Assembly: GCF_027595985.1 (NCBI RefSeq)
Contig: NC_073303.1
Coordinates: 186,780,095 to 186,844,094 of the forward strand
Direction of reading: 5' to 3'
DNA length: 64,000 bases
From: Sorex araneus
Taxonomy: Eukaryota > Chordata > Mammalia > Eulipotyphla > Soricidae
Shown: piece after piece, positions 45,052 through 56,544 of the stretch
How positions within the stretch are numbered: the first letter of the stretch is position 1
How the letters are laid out: the number at the start of each line of letters is the position of its first letter
The notes under the pieces: model-generated
What the model saw: the letters and a program-made list of their open reading frames with translations, nothing else
Told to the model about the DNA's origin: nothing
The model's database searches: none
Position numbers and translations under genes: made by a program

Positions 45052-45632
45052 GTGCTTCAGCAGCCAAAGACCTCTGAAACCCAGCCACAGCCATGCTCAA
45101 GGCCCCTCTCCAAACATTCGGTTGAGCCTCAGGCATGAAGGAACCAGCAGAGGAACCCAGGTGTGCGGGACCCAGGGCTGAGATCTCCAAGCTTGCTCAG
45201 ATCAGGACAGGGCCTCCTCCACCCAGACACCCCATTTTCTAGTAGTTGGCAGCCACACCCACAAATTGCCCCTTGGTGCTGTGTAATCCCATCAATGGCC
45301 AAGATCCAGAAACTAAAAAACAATATTCCCGGAGAGGCCACGTGACCTCTTATAGTCTCGTTCTCCCTCTCAGACAACCTTGCAAAGTACCAAGAGCATC
45401 CTGCCAGCACCGCAGAGCCTGGCAAGCTCTCCGTGGCATATTCTATATGCTAAATACAATAACAATGATGGGTCTCATTCCCCTTATCCTGAAATAGCCT
45501 CCAATGTGGCACCGCTGGGAAGAATGAGTAAAGAGAGGTTGCTAAAAATCTCAGGGCTAGGGTGAATGGAGACATTACTGGTGCCTGCACAAGAAAACTG
45601 TTGATCAATGGGATGACAGTGATGACAGTGAA
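45052..45632 (+). mobile_element. RTE-derived short element with 5' monomer pieces
   Basis: 45052-45250 matches the second half of the 352 bp unit at 36587-36938 ('ccacagccatgctcaaggcc', 'ggcatgaaggaaccagcaga'). 45251-45335 matches its beginning ('gccacacccacaaattgccc'), so the same unit-to-unit junction is present. It continues into the RTE body ('gcagagcctggcaagctctc', 'ggtctcattccccttatcct') and ends 'gacattactggtgcctgcac' plus GTGATGACA units. Confidence 0.78.
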
Positions 45633-45639
45633 TGAAGAT

Positions 45640-46080
45640 CCAAGTGGAACACATGTTTTTTTTATATTTATTGTTACCTTTCCTTTTAATTTTGTATTTA
45701 ATCACATCTTCGTATTATGAATTTGCTTTATACTTAAGGTGCAAATAAAGACTGCAGAGACAAATACTGTAGTGGCTTATAAATGTTTGCAGTAGTTTTC
45801 ATAAAATGTGCATATTGAAAAAACTAAACATAAAAGTGACATATATGTGCCTGCCAAAAATAATATTTTTAAAATGGGTAACTGGATAATAGCTATGATT
45901 TCACCTTATTTGATTCATTTGACTTTCACTGAATACTTCCTTATTATGTGGCATTGATTTTTTTTTTGATATTTTATGTATAACAAGAAAATGACATAGT
46001 TCTTTGGTACATTCTAGTCTAATGCTGTCAAACACTAAATACAGGATAAATTTAAAAATTAAAATAATTAAAATAAGGAG
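45640..46080. other. Unique AT-rich DNA
   Basis: About 0.44 kb with nothing recognised. Confidence 0.5.
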
Positions 46081-46082
46081 AA

Positions 46083-46222
46083 AAGGGGATCATGCAATGG
46101 TGAAACCTTTGCCTTGTGCACAGTCTACCTGCGTTTTATCCCCACATACTACCCATAGGGATTCCTGCACACAAAGATAGAAGTACATCCTGAGCATAGC
46201 TGAGTGTGTTACCAAAGCCCAA
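46083..46222 (+). mobile_element. Old tRNA-headed SINE, A-tail type
   Basis: 'ggggatcatgcaatggtgaa', 'cctttgccttgtgcacagtc', then 'gattcctgcacacaaagata' and 'gagcatagctgagtgtg'. Confidence 0.65.
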
Positions 46223-46224
46223 AA

Positions 46225-46798
46225 TAGTAACACTAAATAAGATAATAGTATGGTATTTAATGATAAATATTGGGTCAACAATTTAATGAAGGAAGCACAT
46301 TCCTGTAGATGTCTTGAGGATATGATGAAAATATTTTGCTGTGGAGGTTTGTACTGTAGGGATTTCTAGAATTGAGACACCATGAAATGTTGACATCTTT
46401 GCAGCCACATTACAACAAAGGTGAACAATGTCATCCCAGAATAAAGGCTGCTTTATCACCTTCATTAAACTGAATCAAACTCTGTTACTGGCAAAATTGT
46501 GTGTATTCCAAAAAGGCAGCAAGAAGGAGACTACTCGGCTTGATATAACTGATGGTTGGCTATTACTTTTACATTGCCTTGTAATTCTTTGACCTAACCT
46601 TTTGATCAGTCATTACTGGATTTCCGTTGCCTCATCCTTCTTTTTGCCCTGTATTATATAGAAGTTCTGGCTTTTGGTTTAGGATGTATAGTGAGTTCCT
46701 AACATAGAACTGTGCTCCAACGAATTTAATTATCTTATTTTAAAATATGAATTATTTGTTTTTAAATTAGATTTTCATTCATAACATGAATAAAACAA
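46225..46798. other. Unique DNA
   Basis: About 0.57 kb; no gene or repeat family recognised. Confidence 0.45.
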
Positions 46799-46981
46799 GG
46801 GACTGGAGCGATAGCACAGCGGGTAGGGCGTTTGCCTTGCATGTGGCTGACCCGGGCTCTAATCCCAGCATCCCATATGGTCCCCTGAGCACCGCCAGGG
46901 GTAATTCCTGAGTGAAGAGCCAGGAGTAACCCCTGTGCATTGCCGGGTGTGACCAAAAAAACCAAAAAATAATAAAAAAAG
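46799..46981 (+). mobile_element. Full-length tRNA-headed SINE, A-tail type
   Basis: 'gggactggagcgatagcaca', 'gcgggtagggcgtttgcctt', body 'gagcaccgccaggggtaatt', end 'gcattgccgggtgtgacc' and A-rich tail. Low divergence. Confidence 0.94.
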
Positions 46982-47067
46982 CAATACTGAGACAAGAGTT
47001 GATCTATACTTTCCATTGTGCTTTCAGAATGAGAGAGTAGAGATTATAACTTCCTATTACAATTCAA

Positions 47068-47238
47068 TTTTTTTTCTTTTTGGATAATACCCTGCGATGC
47101 ACAGGAGTTACTCCTGCCTCCGTACTCAGGAATTACTCCTGGCAGTGCTCGGGAGACCACATGGAATGCTGGGAATCGAATCTGAGTTGGCCACGTGCAA
47201 GGCAAATCCCCTACCTGCTGTGCTATTGCTTCAACCCC
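47068..47238 (-). mobile_element. Full-length tRNA-headed SINE, A-tail type
   Basis: Perfect 10 bp target duplication 'tacaattcaa' at 47058-47067 and 47239-47248. It contains 'ttactcctgcctccgtactc', 'ggaatgctgggaatcgaatc' and head 'gctattgcttcaacccc'. Confidence 0.94.
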
Positions 47239-47340
47239 TACAATTCAAATTTTATCCCACGTATACTGGGATACTACTGAAGAGATTTATGTGCAGCATA
47301 ATACAATCAGAGAACAACAACAATTTTTTTATTGACAAAT

Positions 47341-47475
47341 AGATATCTCAATGAATTGAGTGCATGCTTTGCATATAAGATACTGGGTTCAGTCCTTGGA
47401 ATCACATGGTCCCCTGACCACACCAAGAGACTGGGAATGACCCTTAAGCATAGAGTAACACTATTTTGGACACTA
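47341..47475 (+). mobile_element. Old tRNA-headed SINE
   Basis: 'gagtgcatgctttgcatata', 'ctgggttcagtccttgga' and 'cacatggtcccctgaccaca' keep SINE order. Confidence 0.6.
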
Positions 47476-47700
47476 GAAAAAAGATTCTAGATATGGAAAT
47501 GATAGTATAGTTATTCTTTGAAGAGTGTGTTTTTAAATAATAAATTTTAAAACAGGGTGGTATAGTAGTTACCTGTGTATGGTTTCAATGATACATCTGT
47601 TTAGGCTTTATTTAGAATAATACTAAAATATTTTATTTTTTTAGGATGACTCATATTTTTTAAAAGGACCAACTATTAACAACAGAAATAGAGTAACTGA

Positions 47701-47846
47701 GGGGCCGGAGCGATAGCACAGCAGGTAGGGCGTTTGCCTTGCACGCAGCTGACCCAGGTTCGATCCCCGGCATCCCATATGGTCCCCCAAGCACCGCCAG
47801 GAGTAATTCCTGAGTGCAAAGCCAGGAGTAACCCCTGAGCATCACT
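47701..47846 (+). mobile_element. tRNA-headed SINE, A-tail type, lacking its tail
   Basis: Near-consensus head 'ggggccggagcgatagcaca' and body 'gtaacccctgagcatcac', then an abrupt change to 'ttttcttttcattgtag' with no 'gggtgtgacc' end and no A tail. Either 3'-truncated by a later event or deleted. Confidence 0.9.
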
Positions 47847-47849
47847 TTT

Positions 47850-48385
47850 CTTTTCATTGTAGTGAATTACAATCCAGTTCATGATAGGATATTTTATTTC
47901 TGCCATTCTAATACCAGATCATCTACTACTATCCAGTTTCTTTCTCCATTGTCTCAACTCTCCCCACTCCAACACACCCCTCTCCCAACATGGCAACTTC
48001 GTTATGTGGAACAGTTTCCAGGTTCCTTTGCCTTTCACCATTTGGTATTCGCCCAATATGCATCTTTATATCTCATACGCGGGAGAGAATATTCTGTATA
48101 CAGAGTCTTTTCAATGTTGATGTAATAGACAATGATTTCTGGAGACAGTCAATTAAAAAAAAAAATTGTGCAGTTACTGTTTAGGGACATCATTTGCCCT
48201 CATAATGAAAACACATTTATGAAGGCTTGAATCAAGTTTAGGAATTTTTCTAAGTGTAGGAGTTTTACTCAACAGTAAAATTAAGGCATGCCCAAACTGT
48301 TATAAAATTAGAAGAGCATTGATCCTGAATTAGAAAAGACAAGATGAACTTACATGCAGGAATCCGAATCATGATATATAAGGTA
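47850..48385. other. Sequence of uncertain origin
   Basis: 47870-48130 has a pyrimidine-rich composition ('ctcaactctccccactccaa') reminiscent of a reversed L1 3' UTR, but I cannot align it with confidence. 48130-48385 is AT-rich. Confidence 0.35.
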
Positions 48386-48389
48386 TTGT

Positions 48390-48585
48390 GTTTTGGGGTT
48401 TTTAGTTTCTTTTGTTTGTTTGCTTGTTTATATTGTGGGGGAGGGGTACCCTCAGAGGTACACAGGAGCTGCTTCCAACTCTGAGCTTGGGGTCTATTCA
48501 TGGAGGTGCCCAAGGGCCCTTGTGGGGCCGGCATCTGGCCTTTCACATGCAGAGTATGCCATTGGTCTGTTGAGGTAACTTAGAG
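48390..48585 (-). mobile_element. Old tRNA-headed SINE, A-tail type
   Basis: T/G-rich tail, 'cacaggagctgcttccaact', 'gtctattcatggaggtgcc' and 'catgcagagtatgccattgg' head remnant. Confidence 0.6.
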
Positions 48586-48654
48586 ATAACTTGTTGGTCT
48601 CAGGAGAGTTTTTTAAAAAGTAAATGCAATTTTAAATTATCTTAGAAAATCATA

Positions 48655-48800
48655 CCAGAGACTGGACCGTTAGAACTGTGAGTTTGACTCCTGTCTCCCA
48701 CAGGGTGGTACTGGGTATAGTCTCCGTCACCCATATGATCCCCTGAGCACAGAGCCAGGATTAAGCCCTGAAGACATCCAGATATGGCCAAATCCTACAC
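48655..48800 (+). mobile_element. Old tRNA-headed SINE, A-tail type
   Basis: 'gagactggaccgttagaact', 'catatgatcccctgagcaca' and 'gccaggattaagccctgaag'. It ends just before the RTE copy. Confidence 0.65.
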
Positions 48801-49049
48801 CTCTCATTAAAAAGATTTAAAAAGATGGAAATACATATTAGTAAGCTACGGAGGTTATCCTGCCCACAAAGCAGAGACTGGTAAGCTATCCGTGGTATAT
48901 TCAATGTGCCAAAAACATTAACAATAATGTGCCTCATTCACCTGACCCTGAAAGATCCCCAATTCAGCAGCATTGAGAAGGATGAGCAAGGAAAGGCTGA
49001 TAAAATATCAGGGCCGAACTAGGCTGCCAAAATGAAGAAGGACTGAAAT

Positions 49050-51990
49050 GACTGTACATTCAACACACATACACTGACATCAGAAGCATCCATTGAAGAC
49101 CTGATTGTGCAAGCTCAGAAGATGAAGTATGATGTCATTGCATTGACTGAGACAAAAAGGCATTGATTACATCATGCTGTTTTTGACACTGGAGAAGAAC
49201 TGTTCCTGGGAACATTCGAGAGTAGAGACATCAGCGGTATCGGAGTTTTTGTCAACACAAACTTGGCCAGGAGCATCAATTTTTCAAATGCCTAACCAAC
49301 CCAAATCAAAAGCTTATGTTTGAATAGATGTGGCTCATTGCTGACAGTTTCTATCTTTGTTGTCTATGCACCAGCATCCAACTAAGACAAAGAAAGAAAT
49401 TGAGAAGTTATACATGGAGCTAGAGAAGTTCTCTAAAGGCCACACCTTTTACAAGGTCATTGTCAGTGATTTTAATGCCAAGATAGGACCGAGAAGGTCA
49501 CCTGAATAACTCCACATTGGGAACCACAGCCTAGAATGGAACAAACAGGGTGAGAGACTGTCAGAGTTCATCATGGTGACCAAGACCATCCATGGTAACT
49601 CACAGTTCCAGAAAGTTGAATCCAAATGTTGGATGTGGTAGTCTCCTAGTGGACAGTTTCAAACAAAATGGAGCACATCATATTCACTCAATGGTTTTGC
49701 ATGAGCAATGTCGCTGTTGTTCCAAAATTCCAAACGGGATCAGACCACCATCACCTTTATGGGAAATTCTACATAATGGAGTGGGGAGAAAGGGCTGCAG
49801 AATTTAAGAAGAGAACTGCCAGAAAGACCACCAACTTTGATGCTATTGTGGCAATATGTGAAGGTGCCGTCGTTGACAACATCGACAAGGAATATGATCG
49901 ATTGGATCAGCACCTCCATGACTGTACGAGGAATGCTGAAAGTGAAAAAGCCACAAGCAAATGCCTTTCTTTGGAAACTTTTGAGCTCATTCGACAATGT
50001 GGTTTGGTGTGAGCCTCAGGCAATCTCAAGCTAATGTCTGAGCTCACAAAGTTTTGCAGAGAAGCAATAAAGGAAGACCTCAAAGAGAGAGAGCAGCAGT
50101 ATTTGCTGAAGTTGTAGAAGCTGGGTAAAATATTGGCAACACCTTCCTGTCTTTTGCTGACTACAAGAACAAGATTTCTGCCCTCCAATGTCCTCATGGA
50201 TCCATTACATCCTCCAGAAGGGCAATGGTGAAGGTTTTCCACAATTTTTTTTTTTTTTTTGCTTTTTGGGTCACACCCAGCAATGCTCAGGGGTTACTCC
50301 TGGATTTGCACTCAGGAATTACTCCTGGCAGTGCTTGGGGGACCATATGAGATGCCGGGGATCAAACCCGGGTCGGCCGCATGCAAGGCAAATGCCCTAC
50401 CCGCTGTGCTATCACTCCAGCCCCGGTTTTCCACAACTTTTACTTGGATCACTTTGACAGCCACGTCCACCTGCTCACACACCAAATTCAAAAGAATGGA
50501 TGTGTCGTTCCTGGCATTCTCCCTTTTTAAATCAGGCATGCCATTTTATTGGTAAAGAAGCGTACAGCACCTGGTCCAGACAAGGTCAGACACGAACACC
50601 TCAAAATCGGCAGCCAGTATTCATCAATACACTGGCTCGGCTCTTCATATGCTACTGTTGAATGCAAGGTTCCATCCCAATGGAAAACCAGCAGGACCGT
50701 TCTGTTGTACAAGAAGGGAGACATCCATGACATCGGCAACTATCGCCTGATCTGCCTGTTGTCCATAATCTACAAGTTGTCCAGTCGAGTCATCGTGAAT
50801 AGGATTGGCAGAACTCTAGACAAAGGACAACCATGTGAGCAAACTGAGTTCCAAAAAGGATTGAGCATGATCGATCATATCCACATGTTAACCAAGTTCA
50901 TTGAAGCTTGACGAGAGTTCAACATGCCGCTGTATCTAATGTTCATCGATTTAAAGAAGGCTTTTGATTCTGTTGAGACTGAAGAAGTCATCAAATACCT
51001 AGTCAAACAGGGCATTCAAACTCAGTACATCAGGATCCTCTGTGAGCTTTCTTACGGATTCACCACCAGGATCTTACCATTCTACAACGAAGTAATCATC
51101 GACATAAAGAGACGGGTTCAACAGGACAATACCATTTCACCGAAACTCTTCAGTGCCACCTTCAAGAATATCATGTGACTACTGGAATGGGAAGGAATGG
51201 GAGTGAAGATAGACAGACAGCAATAACATCACCTCAGCTTTCCTGATGACATCAATCTAATAAAATCAAACATTAGCCAAGTGGCATGAATGCTGGCCAA
51301 CTTTGACCATAAGTGTGAAAAGCTCATAATGCAGCTGAATCTCACGAAGACAATGTTCATGAGAAACAATCTAGTTCCTGAAGTTCCATTTGCTTTCAAT
51401 GGAAAGAACATCTCTGAACGTAGCAGTTATGTGTACCTGGGTTGAGAACTCAACATGAGGAACTACTTGGTGCCAGAACTGCCCAGGAGGAAGAGAGTAG
51501 AATGGAATGCCTTCAAGAGTGTGGAAGAAGTTGTTAAGGGGATAAAGAACCTCTGACTCAAGGCACATCATTTTGACTTCACCATTCTTTCTGCACTAAT
51601 ATATGCCTCAGAAACCTGGGCCCTACGCAAACAGGATGAGAACACTACTCCGTCTCCCGAAGAGTAATCAAAAGAGCTATGCCTGGAGTTTCACGTTTCA
51701 CTCAAGTGAGAGGAGGAATCCGAAGTTCCAACCTCTGTCGGTGATGGAGGATCAAAGATGCTGCCTCATTTGCCAAGGTGTCAAAAATCAGATAGGCCGG
51801 ACACATAATGTGATTTGCAGATGACCACTGGACTAGAGTCAATACCGACTGGATTCCAAAGGACGTCAAAAGAATGCCTGGCTGCCCACCTATGGGATGG
51901 TCAGACTTCTTCATCAAGACCCTGAAGGACCGATTTGAGGCTCTTTGTGTTCCTGGAATGAGTAGACACCATTGGGCTATACTAGCAGGC
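49050..51990 (+). pseudogene. RTE polyprotein remnant, endonuclease to C-terminus
   Basis: The N-terminal endonuclease begins around 49050 and contains ...ALTETK (about 49138-49160). It continues to VSDFNAKIG near 49470, all in broken frames. 49668-50012 covers the linker. 50549-50911 starts the RT with APGPDKVRHEHLK and KGDIHDIGNYRLICLL. 50924-51178 gives MFIDLKKAFDSVE and ISPKLFSATFKN, with the usual RQG box changed to VQQDN. The catalytic box reads FPDD (51239-51250). After the RT, the C-terminal part includes LEFHVSLK and RWSDFF-like order near 51900 (WDGQTSSS in the read frame). Many stops; inactive. Confidence 0.88.
50245..50424 (-). mobile_element. tRNA-headed SINE, A-tail type, inside RTE
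   Basis: Perfect 12 bp duplication 'ggttttccacaa' at 50233-50244 and 50425-50436. Long T run at the left, 'gggtcacacccagcaatgct', 'gagatgccggggatcaaacc', head 'gctatcactccagcccc'. Near consensus, so younger than the RTE host copy. Confidence 0.95.
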
Positions 51991-52084
51991 GACAGGAACA
52001 AATGGAGATGTTACTGGCACCCGCTCAAGCAAATCCATGAGCAATGGGATGACAAGTAACAATCAATACAAGTGATCAATAAGC

Positions 52085-54485
52085 AGAAAATGAGTCAATC
52101 AAAAATTATATGTGAGAAAGAATAGGATTTGTGAATCAGGAAGATTGAAAAATTTGCAGCTTAAATCCAACAGTTTATGAGCTTGCTGTATTCACTAACA
52201 TTACTACAAACATATTTGTTTGTATTGTGGCTTATTATGTATTATTGCATTTGAATCTTTTCTATTTTGCATTTTATGTTATCAAACATTAATTATCTAA
52301 TTAAATTAAGATACTTAGGGCTGTCTATTTGGGAGTAAATGTGTTTGATTTAGATAAGGGTCGGTTTTAATATTTCTGAGGAAAATATCATAAATAATAA
52401 GTTGGGTTGTCTGTGGTAAGGATATTTATATGGTATAATAAAGTAACTAATTGTCTAGTTCTTAACTCCATATTTTTGAGAAAATTTCATATTCTCTTAA
52501 TAGAAGGAGTATACAATACAGAACTCCACAGATTCTGCAGCAAAGGTACAGAAGGCATAATTCAGACTCAAAAACTGTATTGTGTAGGTATTTGAATCAA
52601 TAGGTGTGGTTAAAACATAGCAAGGCTAGCTTCTATCCTGCTTGCATCTTTATCTTAACTCTCTCTCGAGGCTCTTTCCAACTCAAAAATGTTTTCTTTA
52701 GTCTTCTATTTAGCTAAAGTCTTTATCTATAAATTTTCATCAAATTACATTGAGAAAAAATGTTTACTAGTTTTCAGTTTTTGAAGGAATTCAGAGCAAA
52801 ACTGTGAACAGAAATGGTCAAGTCTAATTAAAGAGAAAGTTTCTCCTTTCATATTATCCTATAAAAATCACTTTCGGAATTAGAATGTCCAAATTCAAAT
52901 CACTACAAATATGTATTTCAAATTGTATATATTTCAAGCGTATCACTTATGAATATGTAGGTGAAATAGAAGCAATTGGAAACAATCACTAGGATACTCA
53001 ATATGCTAAATTTGCTTCTAGTTGATAAACAACAAAAAACCCTTTTGCAACATGTTTCTGGTGATTGTTCCAAAATATGGAGATTTATGAAACATTTGGT
53101 TTTAAATGTTTGCTTGAGTTCGAAGCCTCTCAATGATATTTGAAGAAAAGTTTTGTATTTTCCAATTTATATTCTCTTTGTAAAAGTACATTTGGCTATA
53201 CTTAGATACTCAGAAATAAACTTATGCTGTGAAATCAAGCTGAATTTACATTCACAGAATAATATTACAACAATCAGTCACAAGTCAAAGAATTATTTTC
53301 CATATCAGTAAATTGAAGAGGAAATTCAATGTTATCCTAATGTATACTTTGGTCTCTTTTATTGACTACAAAATAAAATTAAACCTTATTAATTTGATGA
53401 ATATTTCTACACAACTTAATATTTTCTTATTTAGTAATATTGAATATGCATTTATTCTGTTTCCTATAAATTCATCATTATTTAATTGCTATATGTAGTC
53501 TCATAGATGTCTCATTGATGTCTTAAATGAAGCAAATGTTAATGGAAACTTTAAAGATCTCTCAAGCTGAGTCTTCATTCTAAATCTGTCTTGATGAAAT
53601 AATCAGGTCAGAGTAAAATATGAAATAAAGAGTTCATTTCAAATTAAAAAAAGAATAATTTTAAAATCTAAGAAAATCCACAAGGATATCCATTCAAATG
53701 ATATATTTGCCATATACAAATGTCTTTTCATATTTTCTGTATTTTACACATTCACATTATAATATACATGATATAACTGAATAATGTAGGACAAAAGATA
53801 TAGGTAAATTGGTGGGCAGTCATCATTATAAAACTAAAATTCTACAAATATTGTCTGATTAAAATATCTAGACACACACAATACACACACTCATATACAC
53901 GCAAATATATATACATATACACATGTATATATTTATATCAGAAGGATTCAGATTTTCATCCATTTTTATTAGTCAGACCAATCGCCTCATCACAATAGAT
54001 CAACAACTTGAGTGTCCTCTCTGCTGAATCTAAAAACCATCAACTTGCATGTGCTTTCTACTTAGAATATGATGCTATTAGTGAGAAATTCTTTATTGTC
54101 TCTTCTCATCTTCTGAAAGAGTTAAATCAAGCATTCTCATAATTCAATGCACTTTACAACTTAGTATTATTTAAAATTGCCTAAAATTGATTACTGCTTA
54201 TTTACAGTGTCATTAATAACAGCAAAATGTAAGTGTTATCTAGTGGCCCCCACATGTGAGGTATACACTTTACCATGAACTTTCTGCACTAGCTCAACTC
54301 ATAGTTAATATTAATTGATTCAATATTTATTACACCCTATTAAAATTAATGCATTCATATTTATGTACTCACACAAAAAACAACATAAGCATTGCCTCTA
54401 CGGTACTACTCCTGTAAAAGTAAAGACTGTGTATAGATTAAAAATAGAAAGTTTACATAAAACATAATTAGCCTCTGTAATTCCT
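52085..54485. other. Unique AT-rich DNA, 2.4 kb
   Basis: No gene, RNA or repeat family recognised. A degenerate CACA/TATA patch lies at 53870-53935. This is one of the two longest repeat-poor stretches in the window. Confidence 0.5.
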
Positions 54486-54490
54486 TTGTA

Positions 54491-54741
54491 CTGGAGTGAT
54501 AACACTGCGGGTAGGGCATTTGCCTTGCATGCAGCCAACCTGGGTTTGATTCCTCCATTGTCCCTCTAAGTGAGCCCGGCAAGCTATCGAGCTTATCCTG
54601 CCTACACAGCAGAACTTGGCAAGCTACCCGTGGCGTATTGAATATTCCAAAAACAGTAACAAGTCTCTCAATGGAGACATTGCTGGTGCCCGCTCAAGGA
54701 AATCAATGAACAACTGGACGTCAATACTACAGTGCTACAAT
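54491..54741 (+). mobile_element. Full-length tRNA-headed SINE, RTE-tail type
   Basis: 'actggagtgataacactgcg' head, B-box-like 'gggtttgattcctcc', 'gtgagcccggcaagctatcg', 'gagacattgctggtgcccgc' and a decayed 'actacagtgctaca' tail. Confidence 0.9.
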
Positions 54742-54859
54742 TCTTATGTAATGATGCTGAATTTATTAATCTATACTTGTTGAGTAATAATATATAGGAA
54801 ATGAAAACAGTTGTTCTTTACATTTAATTAAGGTTAATTAGAAATAATTTTTATTGGTT

Positions 54860-54997
54860 TTACCATATTACTCCTGGCTCTGAGCTCAGGGATGACTCCT
54901 GATGGTACTTGGGAAACCTTATGGGGTGCTGAGAATTGAACTTGGATAGGTATATGCAAGGCTAGTGCTCTGCCCTCTCTACTATGACTTCAGTCTT
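54860..54997 (-). mobile_element. tRNA-headed SINE, A-tail type (diverged)
   Basis: 'attactcctggctctgagct', 'ggggtgctgagaattgaact' and 'tactatgacttcagtc'. Confidence 0.75.
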
Positions 54998-54999
54998 AC

Positions 55000-56370
55000 T
55001 GAATGCAATTTATATCTCAAAAATTATTTTAACTTTGATTATTTCATTTTTCCAAATTTCATTTTAAATAAAGAAATCACTTTGAAGTGTATTTCATTCA
55101 TTGCTAAACATGGTTAAATTTTCAAGGATATGCATTTTTATACCAAGATTTTCCAATATTTACTAACGATCAAAATATAAAAGAATATACTGAATAATAG
55201 GTGACAGCTCTCAGAGTTTTTTAATGAGCAGCATGTAAGTGAGGTAACCCAAAAAAGGCAGAAGCCAAGGTCTGAGCTCAGCCTCTCTGTGCCTAGCTAT
55301 CAGAAACTGTGTGTCACGTTTTGTGAGTTGTGAATAATGCAGCTGCCTTATTCTTATTCCTCGGTGATTGTTTCTAAAGTGAATTTTTCAGTCAAAAGAA
55401 CTTCAAGGAGTCCATCTACTGCATGGCTCTCCTGAGAACATTGGAAAGTCTACATCTCTGAATTTTAAAATTGTTCCAAAAGAGACTTAGGGAGTCATCG
55501 TAAATAGATTTTATTACTAATTTTGTGTGAACTTGGTCCAAAATCTTTGAACTTTGACTAACATAATTATCAACACACAGCCTGCAAAAGTTGATTGAAC
55601 TGATGATTATAGATTGTTCAATACAAAGTATAAAAATTTTGTCCCCTTACTAGAGAATCAGTAAGGTCCTAACCAAAGTCAAGAATATTTAAGGCAGTTA
55701 ACATTAATCAACTTCAGATGTTTTCTTTTGACTCAGGAAAGGTCACATCCTAGAGTTTTGGGGTACCTCTACTAACTCCAATAACACTCCTGAAGACATA
55801 TGGGGACCATGAGATACCAGGGATTTCTTTGGGTCATTTGTCTGCCCTTCAACTCTACTTGAGCCAAATGCTTAAACTTCCTGTTTTGTTTCTATTAAAA
55901 TGATTGACTTCATTTGTCCTTGGGACTCTTTTCACGTTTTCTAACAGAATCTCAGATACAAATACAATTCTTTAACCCTGAATAAACCTTAACAACAAAC
56001 AACAACAAAAAAGACTAGGTCATTTGAGTACCTAAAACATGTACAGGGGACTTTAAAAATAAAAACAGGCACATTCAGCTATGTTCATACACGTATAACT
56101 TTGGGAAGGAAATGAGACCAAGTACCCTAGCAGGTCTTGGATTGACATTTATAAAAAATAGGAAAAAAAAAAAACCTCTCAGAAACCTCTGAGACTTTCT
56201 TTCCCATGTGTACAAAAAATATGTTACTTCACATATTTTCATCTGATTGGTCTATTAATAAATCAGAAGTGTTTGGCTATTTTACATAGTATACTGGAGT
56301 GAGAACTATTTCACCTTTTCCTTGAAGAAGAAGATATTGAGTTTCTTGTTCTTAATTTATTTTTATTTTT
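55000..56370. other. Mostly unique DNA, 1.4 kb
   Basis: A very old reversed SINE may lie at 55742-55865 ('ggggaccatgagataccagg'). The remainder, including the more balanced 55200-55460 part, shows no gene signal that I can support. Confidence 0.4.
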
Positions 56371-56372
56371 AA

Positions 56373-56543
56373 TTTGTTGTTTTTTGGGTCAAACCGGGTG
56401 ATGCACAGGGGTTACTCCTGACTCATGCACTCAGGAACTACTCTCTTTGGTGCTTAGGGGATCAGATGGGATGCTGGGAATCCAATCCAGGTAGACCGCA
56501 TTCAAAGCAAATGCCTTTCCCACTGTACTATTGCTTCAGCCCT
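56373..56543 (-). mobile_element. Full-length tRNA-headed SINE, A-tail type
   Basis: 'gggtcaaaccgggtgatgca', 'ttactcctgactcatgcact', 'gggatgctgggaatccaatc' and head 'actattgcttcagccc'. Confidence 0.9.
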
Positions 56544-56544
56544 G

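Larger units (their letters stand above)
48838..52075 (+). mobile_element. RTE-clade LINE, near full-length, about 3.2 kb
   Basis: The 5' part (48838-49025) has the same sequence as the body of the long-body short elements ('aagctacggaggttatcctg', 'gtgccaaaaacattaacaat', 'cacctgaccctgaaagatcc'). The endonuclease, RT, C-terminal region and 3' terminus 'gagatgttactggcacccgc ... gggatgacaagta' follow. An A-tail SINE sits at 50245-50424. It is the most complete RTE copy in the window. The true 5' end, including any upstream monomers, is missing. Confidence 0.93.

Noticed and set aside
47701-47780. Possible functional tRNA gene
   Set aside because: A- and B-box-like motifs are present, but the sequence is the head of a SINE repeated dozens of times and does not fold as a complete tRNA with anticodon arm and acceptor pairing.
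42338-52075. Naming the RTE LINE as BovB
   Set aside because: Domain order fits the RTE clade, but I cannot show by sequence comparison that it belongs to the BovB lineage rather than another RTE lineage.
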